Numbered from the stretch's first letter, positions 1 through 5,709 are shown. The stretch: DNA of 5,716 bases from Rhodospirillaceae bacterium CCH5-H10 (GCA_001557035.1 LSKJ01000379.1:1-5716), one strand, 5' to 3'. Notes: generated by a model not told the origin, from the sequence alone. Made by a program: numbers and translations.

Positions 1-72
1 ATCTCGACGCGATCAAGCCGAAGCTGAAGCCGGCGCCCGCCGGCTTCAGCTTCGGCTTGATCGCGTCGAGAT
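1..72. repeat. Perfect inverted repeat (35-bp arms, 2-nt centre) at the window edge
   Basis: Bases 1-35 are the exact reverse complement of 38-72, with only CC at 36-37 between them. The right arm reads naturally as coding sequence of the minus-strand FAH-like gene (residues LDAIKPKLKP). The left arm is the same sequence turned back on itself. A perfect foldback beginning at the first base of the sequence is typical of a chimeric or palindromic read at a contig end. A genuine chromosomal palindrome is possible but less likely, because it would force the protein to continue with the reverse-complement reading of its own codons. Confidence 0.95.
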
Positions 73-202
73 CGCCCACGATGGCGCCAAGATCGGGAAC
101 GGTACGACCCAGCATCTCTTCCAGCGGCCAGAACGTCTTGCCGTCGGCGGCGACGAGGGCGGCCTTGGTGACGCCGCCGTGCGTGATGGTCGCGAGCTTC
201 AT
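1..202 (-). CDS. Probable fumarylacetoacetate hydrolase (FAH) family protein, N-terminal fragment
   Basis: Partial gene reading off the left edge; 67 codons are visible without a stop. The N-terminus MKLATITHGGVTKAALV, followed by DGKTFWPLEEMLG, resembles the short N-terminal domain that precedes the catalytic domain in FAH-family hydrolases and isomerases. These enzymes act on acylpyruvate or beta-diketone-like substrates with a divalent metal. The metal-binding and catalytic residues lie in the missing part, so substrate and activity cannot be judged. The ATG at 202 overlaps the TGA of the upstream GTPase gene as ATGA, which fixes the start and implies translational coupling. Only about residues 1-55 look trustworthy: codons from about position 37 down to 1 are the reverse complement of the preceding ones (terminal foldback) and probably are not the true continuation. 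Family call is by N-terminal resemblance only; an unrelated protein with a similar start is possible. Confidence 0.6.
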   Translation of the reverse strand, partial: MKLATITHGGVTKAALVAADGKTFWPLEEMLGRTVPDLGAIVGDLDAIKPKLKPAGAGFSFGLIASR

Positions 203-1371
203 TGCGCCTTGGCCTGCTCGCCCGCGTCCTTGCCCCAGCCCTTCTTCTCGGCATCGAAGAACGAGGCGAAGACCTTGCGGATGGTGCTCTCGCCGATGTC
301 GCGGGTGATGAACACGACACGGCTCTTGCGGTCGTCGCCCTCGGGCCAGGCATCGAGCGTGGCCGGCGGGTGGAAGACGTGCTGCACGCCGTGGATCACG
401 ACGGGCTTGTCGGTATCCTTGACGTTCAGGATGCCCTTCATGCGCAAGAGGTCCGGCCCGCGATAGGTCACTAGCGCGTCGAAGGCGGCGGCCACGGTGG
501 ACCAGCTCATCGGCTCGTCGAAGGTCATGCAGAAGGAGCGGATGCGGTCGTCGTGACGATTCACGTCGTGCGGATCCTGCTCACCGTGCCCATGGTCGTG
601 CGAGTGACCGTGATCGTGCCCATGGTCATGGCCGTGATGATGGTGGCCGTGTCCATGACCGTGATCGTGGCCGCCTGCATAGGCCTCGGCCTGCAGCCAC
701 TTCTTCACGTCGGCGCTCTTGGTCTCGGGATTGTAGAGGCCGGCATTGAGGATCTGGTTGGGATCGATCTCGCCCGTGGCGACGGTATGGAACGGCGCGC
801 CGGGATTGAGATGCTGCAGCCGGTGCTTGAGCTCGGCGAGCTTTGGTGCGTCGGCAATGTCGACCTTGGTGAGCAGGATGCGGTCGGCCACGGCGGCCTG
901 CTTCACGGCCTCCTCGTGATTGTCGAGCGTGCTGGCGCCGTTCACGCCGTCGACCGTCGTCACCACGCCGTCGAGGCGGTAGCGCGAGGCGAGCAGCGGA
1001 TCGGTCATCAGCGTGTGCAGGATGGGGGCGGGATCGGCCAGGCCCGTGGTCTCGACCACCATGCGCTTGAACGGCGAGACCTCGCCGCGCGAGCGCTTCA
1101 GGAACAGCTCGCTCATGGTGCGCACCAGATCGCCGCGCACCGTGCAGCACAGGCAGCCGGAATTCAGCGTCACCATGCCTTCGTCGTCGGACTTCTCGAC
1201 CAGCAGATGGTCGAGGCCGATCTCGCCGAACTCGTTGATGATGACGGCGGTGTCGGCCAGTTCCGGCCGGCGCAGCAGCTTGTTCAGCAGGGTGGTCTTG
1301 CCGCTGCCGAGGAAGCCCGTCAGCACGGTGACGGGAATACGCTGCTCGGCGGCGTTCTGCGGGTCGCTCAT
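199..1371 (-). CDS. COG0523/CobW-family G3E GTPase, His-rich metallochaperone
   Basis: A 390-aa P-loop GTPase of the CobW/YjiA/ZNG1 (COG0523) family, cytoplasmic proteins that couple GTP hydrolysis to delivery of Zn, Co or other metals to client enzymes. Visible motifs: Walker A GFLGSGKTT (residues 19-27), INEFGE (45-50), the family metal-site motif CLCC (C73, C75, C76) inside SGCLCC, ETTGLADP (107-114) as the switch II/Walker B region, and LLTKVD (166-171) as the base-recognition motif. A linker at 235-262 has 16 His in 28 residues. The C-terminal CobW_C domain follows, with RSFCMTFDEPMSW (278-290) and an ending near KVFASFFD. Length is normal for long COG0523 members. The start at 1371 is chosen because AGGA lies about 9 nt upstream and MSDPQNAAEQRIPVTVLTGF fits the family; the frame runs open to 2037, but that extension only shadows the CHAD gene. 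It lies 23 bp after CHAD and overlaps the FAH-like start (ATGA). Metal and client are unknown; the His linker favours Zn, Ni or Co. Confidence 0.95.
   Translation of the reverse strand: MSDPQNAAEQRIPVTVLTGFLGSGKTTLLNKLLRRPELADTAVIINEFGEIGLDHLLVEKSDDEGMVTLNSGCLCCTVRGDLVRTMSELFLKRSRGEVSPFKRMVVETTGLADPAPILHTLMTDPLLASRYRLDGVVTTVDGVNGASTLDNHEEAVKQAAVADRILLTKVDIADAPKLAELKHRLQHLNPGAPFHTVATGEIDPNQILNAGLYNPETKSADVKKWLQAEAYAGGHDHGHGHGHHHHGHDHGHDHGHSHDHGHGEQDPHDVNRHDDRIRSFCMTFDEPMSWSTVAAAFDALVTYRGPDLLRMKGILNVKDTDKPVVIHGVQHVFHPPATLDAWPEGDDRKSRVVFITRDIGESTIRKVFASFFDAEKKGWGKDAGEQAKAQ
586..669 (-). repeat. His-codon-rich low-complexity tract inside the COG0523 gene
   Basis: This stretch encodes residues 235-262 of the GTPase, almost entirely H, D and G (16 His). 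At DNA level it contains in-frame repeats: the 14-mer tgaccgtgatcgtg occurs at 605-618 and again at 656-669 (51 nt apart), and cgtgcccatggtc at 585-597 and 615-627 (30 nt apart). Such a tract can change length by replication slippage without breaking the frame. On the opposite strand the CAT/CAC codons read as Met/Val, which creates a spurious hydrophobic reading frame there. Confidence 0.85.
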
Positions 1372-1394
1372 TCGGGAATTCCTGTGTTCTGGCT

Positions 1395-2273
1395 TCACGC
1401 CCGCCAGAAGCGCCCGACCTTCCTGAAATCCTTCCAGGCCCGCTCGAGCTTGCGGCGGCGGCGCTTTTCGCCGCTTGCCGCCTGCCGGGCGAGGACCTTG
1501 AGCGGCGCGGCCGTGTCCTCGGTGGGACGGGCGGCCGTGGCGATGTCGGCCAGCATGCGGGCCGCCGTCGCCCGATCGTTCAAGGCGCCGAGCGCGCCCT
1601 GCAGGCGCACCGTTGCTTCGATATAGGGCTTGGCCGCAGGCGACGCAAAGGCGGGCGCCAGGTAAGTCGCGGCGTAGCGCAGTTTCTTGATGCCGATGCG
1701 CAGGCGATGGAGCTTTTCCTCGCCCAGCGTGGCGAACGAGCGGCCGCGGCGCACGACCTTGCCGTGGCGGGCATCCAGCACCGCGCGACCGAACGTGTCG
1801 AGGCGCGCGGCTTTGCCGTCCGGGGACGGTTCGGCCTCGGCCGTGGCGTCCGCGAAGGCCTGGAGCCGTTCGTCGAAGGCCGAATAGCGGGCGCTGGAGA
1901 GGGCGGCCCGGCCACGCTGCAGATGGCTGGAGGCCAGCCGGGCGGCGACGCGCTTCACGACCGGCGGGACGTCCGTGACGCTCTCGGTCAGGAAAACATG
2001 CAGGTCGCGTGCGGGTCCGCATTCCCCCGCCAGCCACCTCGCTTCGGCCGACAGCGCCCGCACCTCGGGCCCGTCGACGGCGGGGCGGAACACGCTGAAC
2101 GCCGCCCGCAGGCGCCGAAGCGCGACGCGGGCCTGGTGGATGCCGATGGGGCGGCGGCTCTCCAGGACGATCGCGCGATACCTGGAAAGGTCGGTCCGGC
2201 AGGCCGCCGCGATCCGCCGCAGCGCGACGTCGGGGGGCGTTTCGGCGCCGATTCGGGACCCGGAGGCAGGCAT
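1395..2273 (-). CDS. Stand-alone CHAD domain-containing protein
   Basis: A 292-aa, Arg/Ala-rich, mainly helical protein with both halves of the CHAD (conserved histidine alpha-helical domain) fold. The first half carries GIHQARVALRRLRAAFSVFR (44-63, His46) and GPARDLHVF (86-94). The second repeats the signature as LHRLRIGIKKLRYAATYL (188-205, His189), followed by LQGALGALNDRATA (224-237). The conserved His and the basic LRRLR / IKKLR faces are the known features by which CHAD proteins bind inorganic polyphosphate; some localise to polyphosphate granules. No CYTH (triphosphatase-type) domain is fused, and none is encoded nearby in the window. The C-terminus is strongly basic (GEKRRRRKLERAWKDFRK). 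The start at 2273 is the first ATG before the domain; no clear Shine-Dalgarno is visible and the upstream frame stays open with no ATG, so a slightly longer non-ATG start cannot be excluded. It is first in a minus-strand operon with the COG0523 GTPase 23 bp downstream. Family is certain; physiological role is inferred. Confidence 0.93.
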   Translation of the reverse strand: MPASGSRIGAETPPDVALRRIAAACRTDLSRYRAIVLESRRPIGIHQARVALRRLRAAFSVFRPAVDGPEVRALSAEARWLAGECGPARDLHVFLTESVTDVPPVVKRVAARLASSHLQRGRAALSSARYSAFDERLQAFADATAEAEPSPDGKAARLDTFGRAVLDARHGKVVRRGRSFATLGEEKLHRLRIGIKKLRYAATYLAPAFASPAAKPYIEATVRLQGALGALNDRATAARMLADIATAARPTEDTAAPLKVLARQAASGEKRRRRKLERAWKDFRKVGRFWRA

Positions 2274-2320
2274 CGGTTCGACCGTAACGACCGCGAGGGA
2301 GGGGGCAACCTCAAAGAGCG

Positions 2321-2358
2321 ACAGTCTGATGAAGGTTTTATTGCAACAGGGAGACTGT
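2321..2358. promoter_or_regulatory. Inverted repeat ACAGTCT-N24-AGACTGT, possible operator
   Basis: ACAGTCT at 2321-2327 is the exact reverse complement of AGACTGT at 2352-2358, separated by 24 nt that include the AT-rich GTTTTATTGCAA. The half-site centres are about 31 nt apart, roughly three helical turns, so the arms face the same side of the DNA. It lies in the divergent promoter region, and the right arm touches the -10-like TAGAAT. This could be a regulator site; a 7-bp match can also arise by chance. Confidence 0.25.
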
Positions 2359-2378
2359 AGAATTCGCCCGGGTTCAGC

Positions 2379-2418
2379 CGATTTCGCTGGCCGGGCCGAG
2401 GGTTAGCGGTCGTTTTTT
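2379..2418 (+). terminator. Hairpin plus T6, terminator- or attenuator-like, upstream of flavin reductase
   Basis: CGA (2379-2381) and CGCT (2385-2388) can pair with TCG (2410-2412) and AGCG (2405-2408), with an internal TTT/G loop. A small GGC/GCC stem is possible in the apical loop. Six T follow at 2413-2418. The layout resembles a rho-independent terminator on the plus strand, but no plus-strand gene precedes it, so it would have to act in the flavin reductase leader. The stem is imperfect. Confidence 0.25.
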
Positions 2419-2468
2419 GGCGTCGTTTGCAGTGGCGGCTGCCGGTCGGCGTGGCCTAGAGTCACGCC

Positions 2469-2984
2469 ATGAGTATCGATGCGGCAGCCTTCAAGAAGGG
2501 CATGCGCCACCTCGCGGCGAGCGTAACCCTGATCACCACCAAGCTTCAGGACCAGCGGGGCGGTCTCACCGCCACGGCGGTCTGCTCGGTTTCGGCCGAA
2601 CCGCCCCAGATCCTGGTCTGCGTCAACAAGACCGCGAGCGCCCACGATCCGATCGGCGAGGCCGGGTTCTTCTGCGTCAACATCCTGTGTCCCGAGCATC
2701 GCAAGCTGGCGGAACGGTTCGCCGGCATGGACGGGATCGAGGGCGACGACCGGTTCAACGACCTGGGCGAATGGACGACGCTCACGACCGGCGCGCCGGT
2801 GTTGAAGGGCTGCCCGGTTTCGTTCGATTGCAAACTGGTCACCGAACTCTCGGCCGGCACGCACACGATCTATATCGGCGAGATCGTCGACGTGGCGCTG
2901 CATGAGACGGCCTCGCCGCTTCTCTACGCCGACGGGACGTTCGTCCACGGCGCCGCGCTGAAGAAGGCCGCGCAGGCCGCCTGA
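2469..2984 (+). CDS. Flavin reductase family protein (DIM6/NTAB, FMN-binding split barrel)
   Basis: A 171-aa protein of the flavin reductase-like domain family, the NAD(P)H:FMN/FAD oxidoreductases that supply reduced flavin to two-component monooxygenases. The fold signature is clear: FKKGMRHLAASVTLITT (8-24), the flavin-binding GLTATAVCSVSAEPPQILVCVNK (32-54), FFCVNIL (67-73), LAERFAG (80-86), and the late strands HTIYIGEIVDV (132-142) and PLLYADGTF (150-158). Length is complete for a single-domain member. No signal peptide or membrane segment, so cytoplasmic. The start ATG at 2469 matches the usual short N-terminal helix; the preceding Shine-Dalgarno is weak (only TAGAG about 8 nt upstream). 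No monooxygenase gene adjoins it: upstream is the divergent CHAD operon and downstream a tRNA, so it is probably monocistronic and its partner and substrate are unknown. Assigning it to RutF, HpaC or a similar subfamily is not justified from the sequence alone. Confidence 0.93.
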   Translation: MSIDAAAFKKGMRHLAASVTLITTKLQDQRGGLTATAVCSVSAEPPQILVCVNKTASAHDPIGEAGFFCVNILCPEHRKLAERFAGMDGIEGDDRFNDLGEWTTLTTGAPVLKGCPVSFDCKLVTELSAGTHTIYIGEIVDVALHETASPLLYADGTFVHGAALKKAAQAA

Positions 2985-2988
2985 CGCA

Positions 2989-3006
2989 GCGGGGTTGCGC
3001 CCCCGC
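2989..3006 (+). terminator. GC hairpin after the flavin reductase stop
   Basis: GCGGGG (2989-2994) pairs perfectly with CCCCGC (3001-3006) around a TTGCGC loop, 4 nt after the TGA. There is no T run, so it is at best a weak or rho-assisted terminator. The loop coincides with the likely -35 box of the tRNA promoter. Confidence 0.3.
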
Positions 3007-3022
3007 GCCAACCCACTATGTT
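2995..3022 (+). promoter_or_regulatory. Probable sigma-70-type promoter of tRNA-Gln
   Basis: TTGCGC (2995-3000) and TATGTT (3017-3022) form -35 and -10 boxes with a 16-nt spacer, in the style of alphaproteobacterial stable-RNA promoters. A very GC-rich discriminator (CCCGCCCGCCC) follows, typical of promoters under stringent control. Transcription would start near 3029, leaving a leader of about 18-20 nt before the tRNA. Inferred from position and motif only. Confidence 0.5.
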
Positions 3023-3047
3023 CCCGCCCGCCCGAACGAGCGCCTGC

Positions 3048-3122
3048 TGGGGCGTCGCCAAGCGGTAAGGCAGAGGATTTTGATTCCTCCATTCCCAGGT
3101 TCGAATCCTGGCGCCCCAGCCA
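3048..3122 (+). tRNA. tRNA-Gln (anticodon UUG)
   Basis: A complete cloverleaf of 75 nt. The acceptor stem TGGGGCG (3048-3054) pairs with CGCCCCA (3112-3118), followed by discriminator G and an encoded CCA (3120-3122). The D arm is GCC...GGC around AAGCGGTAA. The anticodon stem GAGGA (3073-3077) / TCCTC (3085-3089) encloses the 7-nt loop TTTTGAT with anticodon TTG at 3080-3082. The T arm is CCAGG (3095-3099) / CCTGG (3107-3111) with loop TTCGAAT. It reads CAA, and CAG by wobble. The weak U-A first pair of the acceptor is a known glutamine-tRNA identity feature. No 3'-end duplication that would mark an integrated element is visible elsewhere in the window. Confidence 0.97.
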
Positions 3123-3130
3123 ACGCGTCC

Positions 3131-3148
3131 CGTCCGAGGGCTTGGACG
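3131..3148 (+). terminator. Small hairpin downstream of tRNA-Gln
   Basis: CGTCCGAG (3131-3138) can pair with CTTGGACG (3141-3148), including one G-T pair; the innermost pairs must open to leave a usable loop. It begins 9 nt after the CCA end. No strong T run follows, only CTTTCTGG further on, so termination may be incomplete and the SGNH genes may receive read-through transcription. Confidence 0.25.
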
Positions 3149-3193
3149 TCCGTCCGCGTGCTTTCTGGATGAACCGCTCGAGCGACAAGGTCG

Positions 3194-4198
3194 ATGAATT
3201 TTCTCAAGAATACGCTTCTCGTCGTGGTCCTCACGGCTGTCTGTGCACTCTGCCTCGAAGGCATGACGCGGTTGTTTCTCGACAACGGCATGCTCTACGA
3301 ACTCGAGATGTGGCGTTACGCACGCGACGTGAAGGTGCGCGACATGAATCCCGATCTCGGCCATCGCCACCGTCCCAATGCCGAGGCCCAGCTCATGGGC
3401 GTGAAGGTGACGACCGATTCGCGTGGCTTCCGCTCGTCGGAGATTCCGGAGAAGGCGCCGGCCGGCGTGGCGCGCATCGCCTTCGTGGGCGATTCGACGA
3501 CCCTGGGCTGGGGCGTCGCCCAGAACGAGACCGCAGCGGCCCGGGTCACCGCCGCCCTGCTGAAGGAAGGCCGGAAGGTCGACAGCTACAACCTCGGCGT
3601 GGGCAATCACAACACGCTGCAGGAACTCACGCTGTTCCGTGACAGCGCGGCCAAGCTGAAGCCCGACATCATCGTGCTGAGCTATTTCATCAACGATGCC
3701 GAACCGATGCCGACCTACGGCCAGACCTCCTGGCTCGACGAGCATTCGGCGGCCTGGGTCGTGTTCAAATATCGACTCGATTCGCTGATGCGCCAGTTCG
3801 GCGAGGCGCCCGACTGGAAGCGCTATTACCGCGAACTCTACAGGGACGATGCCGCCGGCTGGCAGCAGACCCGCAAGGCCATCCAGGGTTTCGCGGCGAC
3901 GGCGCGCGAAATGGGCGTCAAACTGGTCGTATTCAACATTCCCGAGCTGCGCGAATTGAAGCCCTATCCCTTTCCCGAGGTCACCGCCAAGGTGAAGGCC
4001 GACGTCGAGGGGCTGGGCGTGCCGTTCTTCGACATGCTGCCGACGGTGCAAAATCTCGACCCGGCGAGCCTCTGGGTGACGGTTCCCGATCCGCATCCCA
4101 ACGGGGCGGCGATGGCCGCCTTCACCACGATGATGGTGCCGGAACTGAACAAGCTGCTCGACGGTCTGTGCAAGGACCAGGGCAAGGGCTGCAAGTAA
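3194..4198 (+). CDS. Membrane-anchored SGNH/GDSL hydrolase-type protein (334 aa)
   Basis: Residues 1-25 are a short basic start and one hydrophobic segment (FLKNTLLVVVLTAVCALC) without a proper lipobox, so an N-in anchor with the rest in the periplasm is likely. SGNH blocks appear in order: block I RIAFVGDSTTLGWGV (94-108, nucleophile Ser101), block II NLGVGN (133-138), block III YFINDAEP (164-171, Asn167), and a C-terminal VPDPHPNGAAM (297-307) with Asp299 and His301. The last is D-x-H, not the usual D-x-x-H, so the Asp may not be the classic triad member. The family comprises esterases, acyltransferases and deacetylases of lipids or glycans; substrate cannot be assigned. The start is secure: an in-frame TGA at 3170-3172 lies just upstream, no other ATG intervenes, and AAGG stands 3 nt before it. 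The stop overlaps the next start (TAATG), so the two proteins are made together. No separate promoter is clear in the 71 bp after the tRNA. Confidence 0.87.
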   Translation: MNFLKNTLLVVVLTAVCALCLEGMTRLFLDNGMLYELEMWRYARDVKVRDMNPDLGHRHRPNAEAQLMGVKVTTDSRGFRSSEIPEKAPAGVARIAFVGDSTTLGWGVAQNETAAARVTAALLKEGRKVDSYNLGVGNHNTLQELTLFRDSAAKLKPDIIVLSYFINDAEPMPTYGQTSWLDEHSAAWVVFKYRLDSLMRQFGEAPDWKRYYRELYRDDAAGWQQTRKAIQGFAATAREMGVKLVVFNIPELRELKPYPFPEVTAKVKADVEGLGVPFFDMLPTVQNLDPASLWVTVPDPHPNGAAMAAFTTMMVPELNKLLDGLCKDQGKGCK

Positions 4199-5709
4199 TG
4201 CGCTTTCTCAAGGACGCGCTTCTCTTCCTGGTCTCGATCTCCCTGTGCGTGGTCGTTGCCGAGGGTGTCGTCCGTTACATCGACGGCCACACGATCTTCT
4301 ACATGCCGCTCAGCGAGCCGACCGGGCTTGCCAGCGTCAAGCAGGAGTCCGTCGACAAGGTGCCGCGCGCACCCGGCGTCGAGCGCGCCTGGTTCTCCAC
4401 CGAGCCCGCGCCGTTGCCCAACAAGCGCGCCGTTCCCGAGGACTGGGAGCGCCTCTATCGCTTCGTCGAGGCCAACCCCGTCGGCGGCATGTGGTTTCGT
4501 CCCTCCGATGCCTTCAAGGTCTGGAACACCCGCTTCTCCGGCGATCCCTGCAATCACTGGTTCCTGCGCCACGCACCGGGCCAGCTCTTCCTCTACGACC
4601 CGCCCGACGGCCAGGAGCGGCCGCCCTATCGTTTCCTGCCCGACGTCACGATCCCGAGCGGCCTGACGACCAACCAGATCGGCTGGCGCGGTCCTCCGAT
4701 CGAGAATCCGCGCGCCGAGAAGACGGTCCGGATCGTGTTCGTGGGGTCCTCGACCGTCGTCGAGGCCCACCATCTTCCATACTCCTGGCCCGAGTATGTG
4801 GGCCACTGGATGAACATGTGGTCGAAGGCCAGGGGTCTCGGCATCCGGTTCGAGGTCCTGAACGCGGGCCGCGAAAGCATAATCGCGGCCGACCTGGCCG
4901 CCATCGTGCGCACCGAGGTTCTGCCGTTGCGACCCGATCTCGTCGTCTATCACGAGGGGGGCAACCAGTTCCGGCCGGCGTCGATCGTCGAGAAGGTGCC
5001 GACGGATCCGATCGCGCGGCCATCGAGCGCGCAGGAGCCGGCCGCGGTCGCATGGCTGAAGGAGGGTGCGCGCTACTCCGCCCTGATCGGCCGCGTCCAG
5101 GCGGCGTTCGCCATTGCCGGCGCCGGCACGGGCGGCGGCGGTGAATGGCCCAAGCCCGACTACAAGGTCGTCTGGCCCGAGGGACTCGACGAGATGTCGC
5201 CGCAGCTCGACTTCGCCAACCTGCCGGTCAGCCTCAGCATCATCCAGAAGGACCTCGACCAGATCCGCGGCGATCTCGCGACGATCGGCGCCGACATGGC
5301 GCTCGCGTCGTTCTTCCTGATGGTGAAGGACGGGCTGGTCGTCGATCCGGTCCGCCACAGATACATCATCGAACAGCTCAACGCCGCCAACTGGCCGTAC
5401 CGCTATCGCGACCTCGAACGGCTGGCGAAGTTCCAGAACCGGCTGTTCGCCAAATATGCCGCCACCCACGGCATCGACTTCCTCGACGTCGCGGGCACCA
5501 TGCCGTTCGACCCCGATCTCTTCACCGACGCCGTGCACACCAACTATGCCGGCACGCGCATCCGGGCCTGGACGGCGTTCAATCTGCTCGTGCCGATCGT
5601 CGAGAAGAAGCTGGGCGAAAAGGCCTGGCCGCGCGCCTGGCCAGCCGGCGCATCGACGGCGCTCCCGACCTTCTCGCCGCGCCTCACCAAGCTCGAGTGC
5701 AAGCCTTAG
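4198..5709 (+). CDS. Membrane-anchored SGNH-type protein (503 aa), coupled to the preceding gene
   Basis: The N-terminal anchor (MRFLKDALLFLVSISLCVVV) matches the preceding protein's start position for position. About 130 residues with no motif I recognise follow (W/P-rich, including WNTRFSGDPCNHW), then an SGNH core: TTNQIGWRG (157-165), block I RIVFVGSSTVVEA (178-190; GSS in place of GDS, nucleophile Ser185), block II LNAGRES (221-227, Gly224), block III YHEGGNQF (251-258, Asn256), and block V FTDAVHTNYAG (442-452, Asp444 and His447 in standard D-x-x-H spacing). All four name residues S, G, N and H are present, so it may be active. A Gly-rich AGAGTGGGGE (307-316) separates blocks III and V. 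The start at 4198 overlaps the previous TAA as TAATG; an in-frame ATG at 4168 would add ten residues ahead of the anchor and is less likely. Probably periplasmic, glycan- or ester-directed by family analogy; substrate unknown. Stop TAG at 5707-5709, with only 7 bases left. Confidence 0.85.
   Translation: MRFLKDALLFLVSISLCVVVAEGVVRYIDGHTIFYMPLSEPTGLASVKQESVDKVPRAPGVERAWFSTEPAPLPNKRAVPEDWERLYRFVEANPVGGMWFRPSDAFKVWNTRFSGDPCNHWFLRHAPGQLFLYDPPDGQERPPYRFLPDVTIPSGLTTNQIGWRGPPIENPRAEKTVRIVFVGSSTVVEAHHLPYSWPEYVGHWMNMWSKARGLGIRFEVLNAGRESIIAADLAAIVRTEVLPLRPDLVVYHEGGNQFRPASIVEKVPTDPIARPSSAQEPAAVAWLKEGARYSALIGRVQAAFAIAGAGTGGGGEWPKPDYKVVWPEGLDEMSPQLDFANLPVSLSIIQKDLDQIRGDLATIGADMALASFFLMVKDGLVVDPVRHRYIIEQLNAANWPYRYRDLERLAKFQNRLFAKYAATHGIDFLDVAGTMPFDPDLFTDAVHTNYAGTRIRAWTAFNLLVPIVEKKLGEKAWPRAWPAGASTALPTFSPRLTKLECKP

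Larger units (their letters stand above)
2274..2468. other. Divergent intergenic region between the CHAD and flavin reductase genes
   Basis: 195 bp without a credible gene, less GC-rich than its surroundings around 2320-2365. It must hold the promoters of the minus-strand CHAD operon and of the plus-strand flavin reductase, but neither is clear. On the plus strand TAGAAT (2358-2363) resembles a -10 box but lacks a good -35 at 16-18 nt. On the minus strand TGCAATAAA around 2336-2344 is only a weak extended -10. A 7-bp inverted repeat (2321-2358) and a hairpin with a T run (2379-2418) are listed separately. Confidence 0.5.

Noticed and set aside
553..1626. Long open frame on the plus strand with a Met/Val-rich hydrophobic beginning, resembling a membrane protein
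   Set aside because: It is antisense to the His-rich tract (CAT/CAC read as ATG/GTG) and crosses the boundary of two well-supported minus-strand genes; it shows no family motif.
1372..2037. N-terminal extension of the COG0523 GTPase to 612 aa
   Set aside because: The extra residues are an out-of-frame reading of the CHAD gene, rich in R/P/G without domain character, and a Shine-Dalgarno precedes the ATG at 1371.
3048..3122. tRNA-Gln as an integration (att) site for a mobile element
   Set aside because: No copy of the tRNA 3' end is seen elsewhere in the window, and no integrase or phage gene is present; the following genes share the same GC-rich style.
2403..3188. 261-aa minus-strand open frame containing GRQDSNLGMEESKSSALPLG
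   Set aside because: It is the translated antisense of the tRNA-Gln gene joined to the antisense of flavin reductase, a common spurious annotation around tRNAs.
3200..3260. Lipoprotein signal in the first SGNH protein (Cys17, Cys20 in the hydrophobic segment)
   Set aside because: The residues before each Cys (V and L) do not fit the lipobox requirement for G/A/S at -1; an uncleaved anchor fits better.
2924..4096. 390-aa open frame on the minus strand
   Set aside because: It runs through the tRNA-Gln gene and antisense to the first SGNH gene; the protein has no motif.
3964..5538. 524-aa open frame on the minus strand
   Set aside because: Antisense shadow of the SGNH genes in GC-rich DNA; no recognisable domain, and the plus strand carries ordered SGNH motifs.
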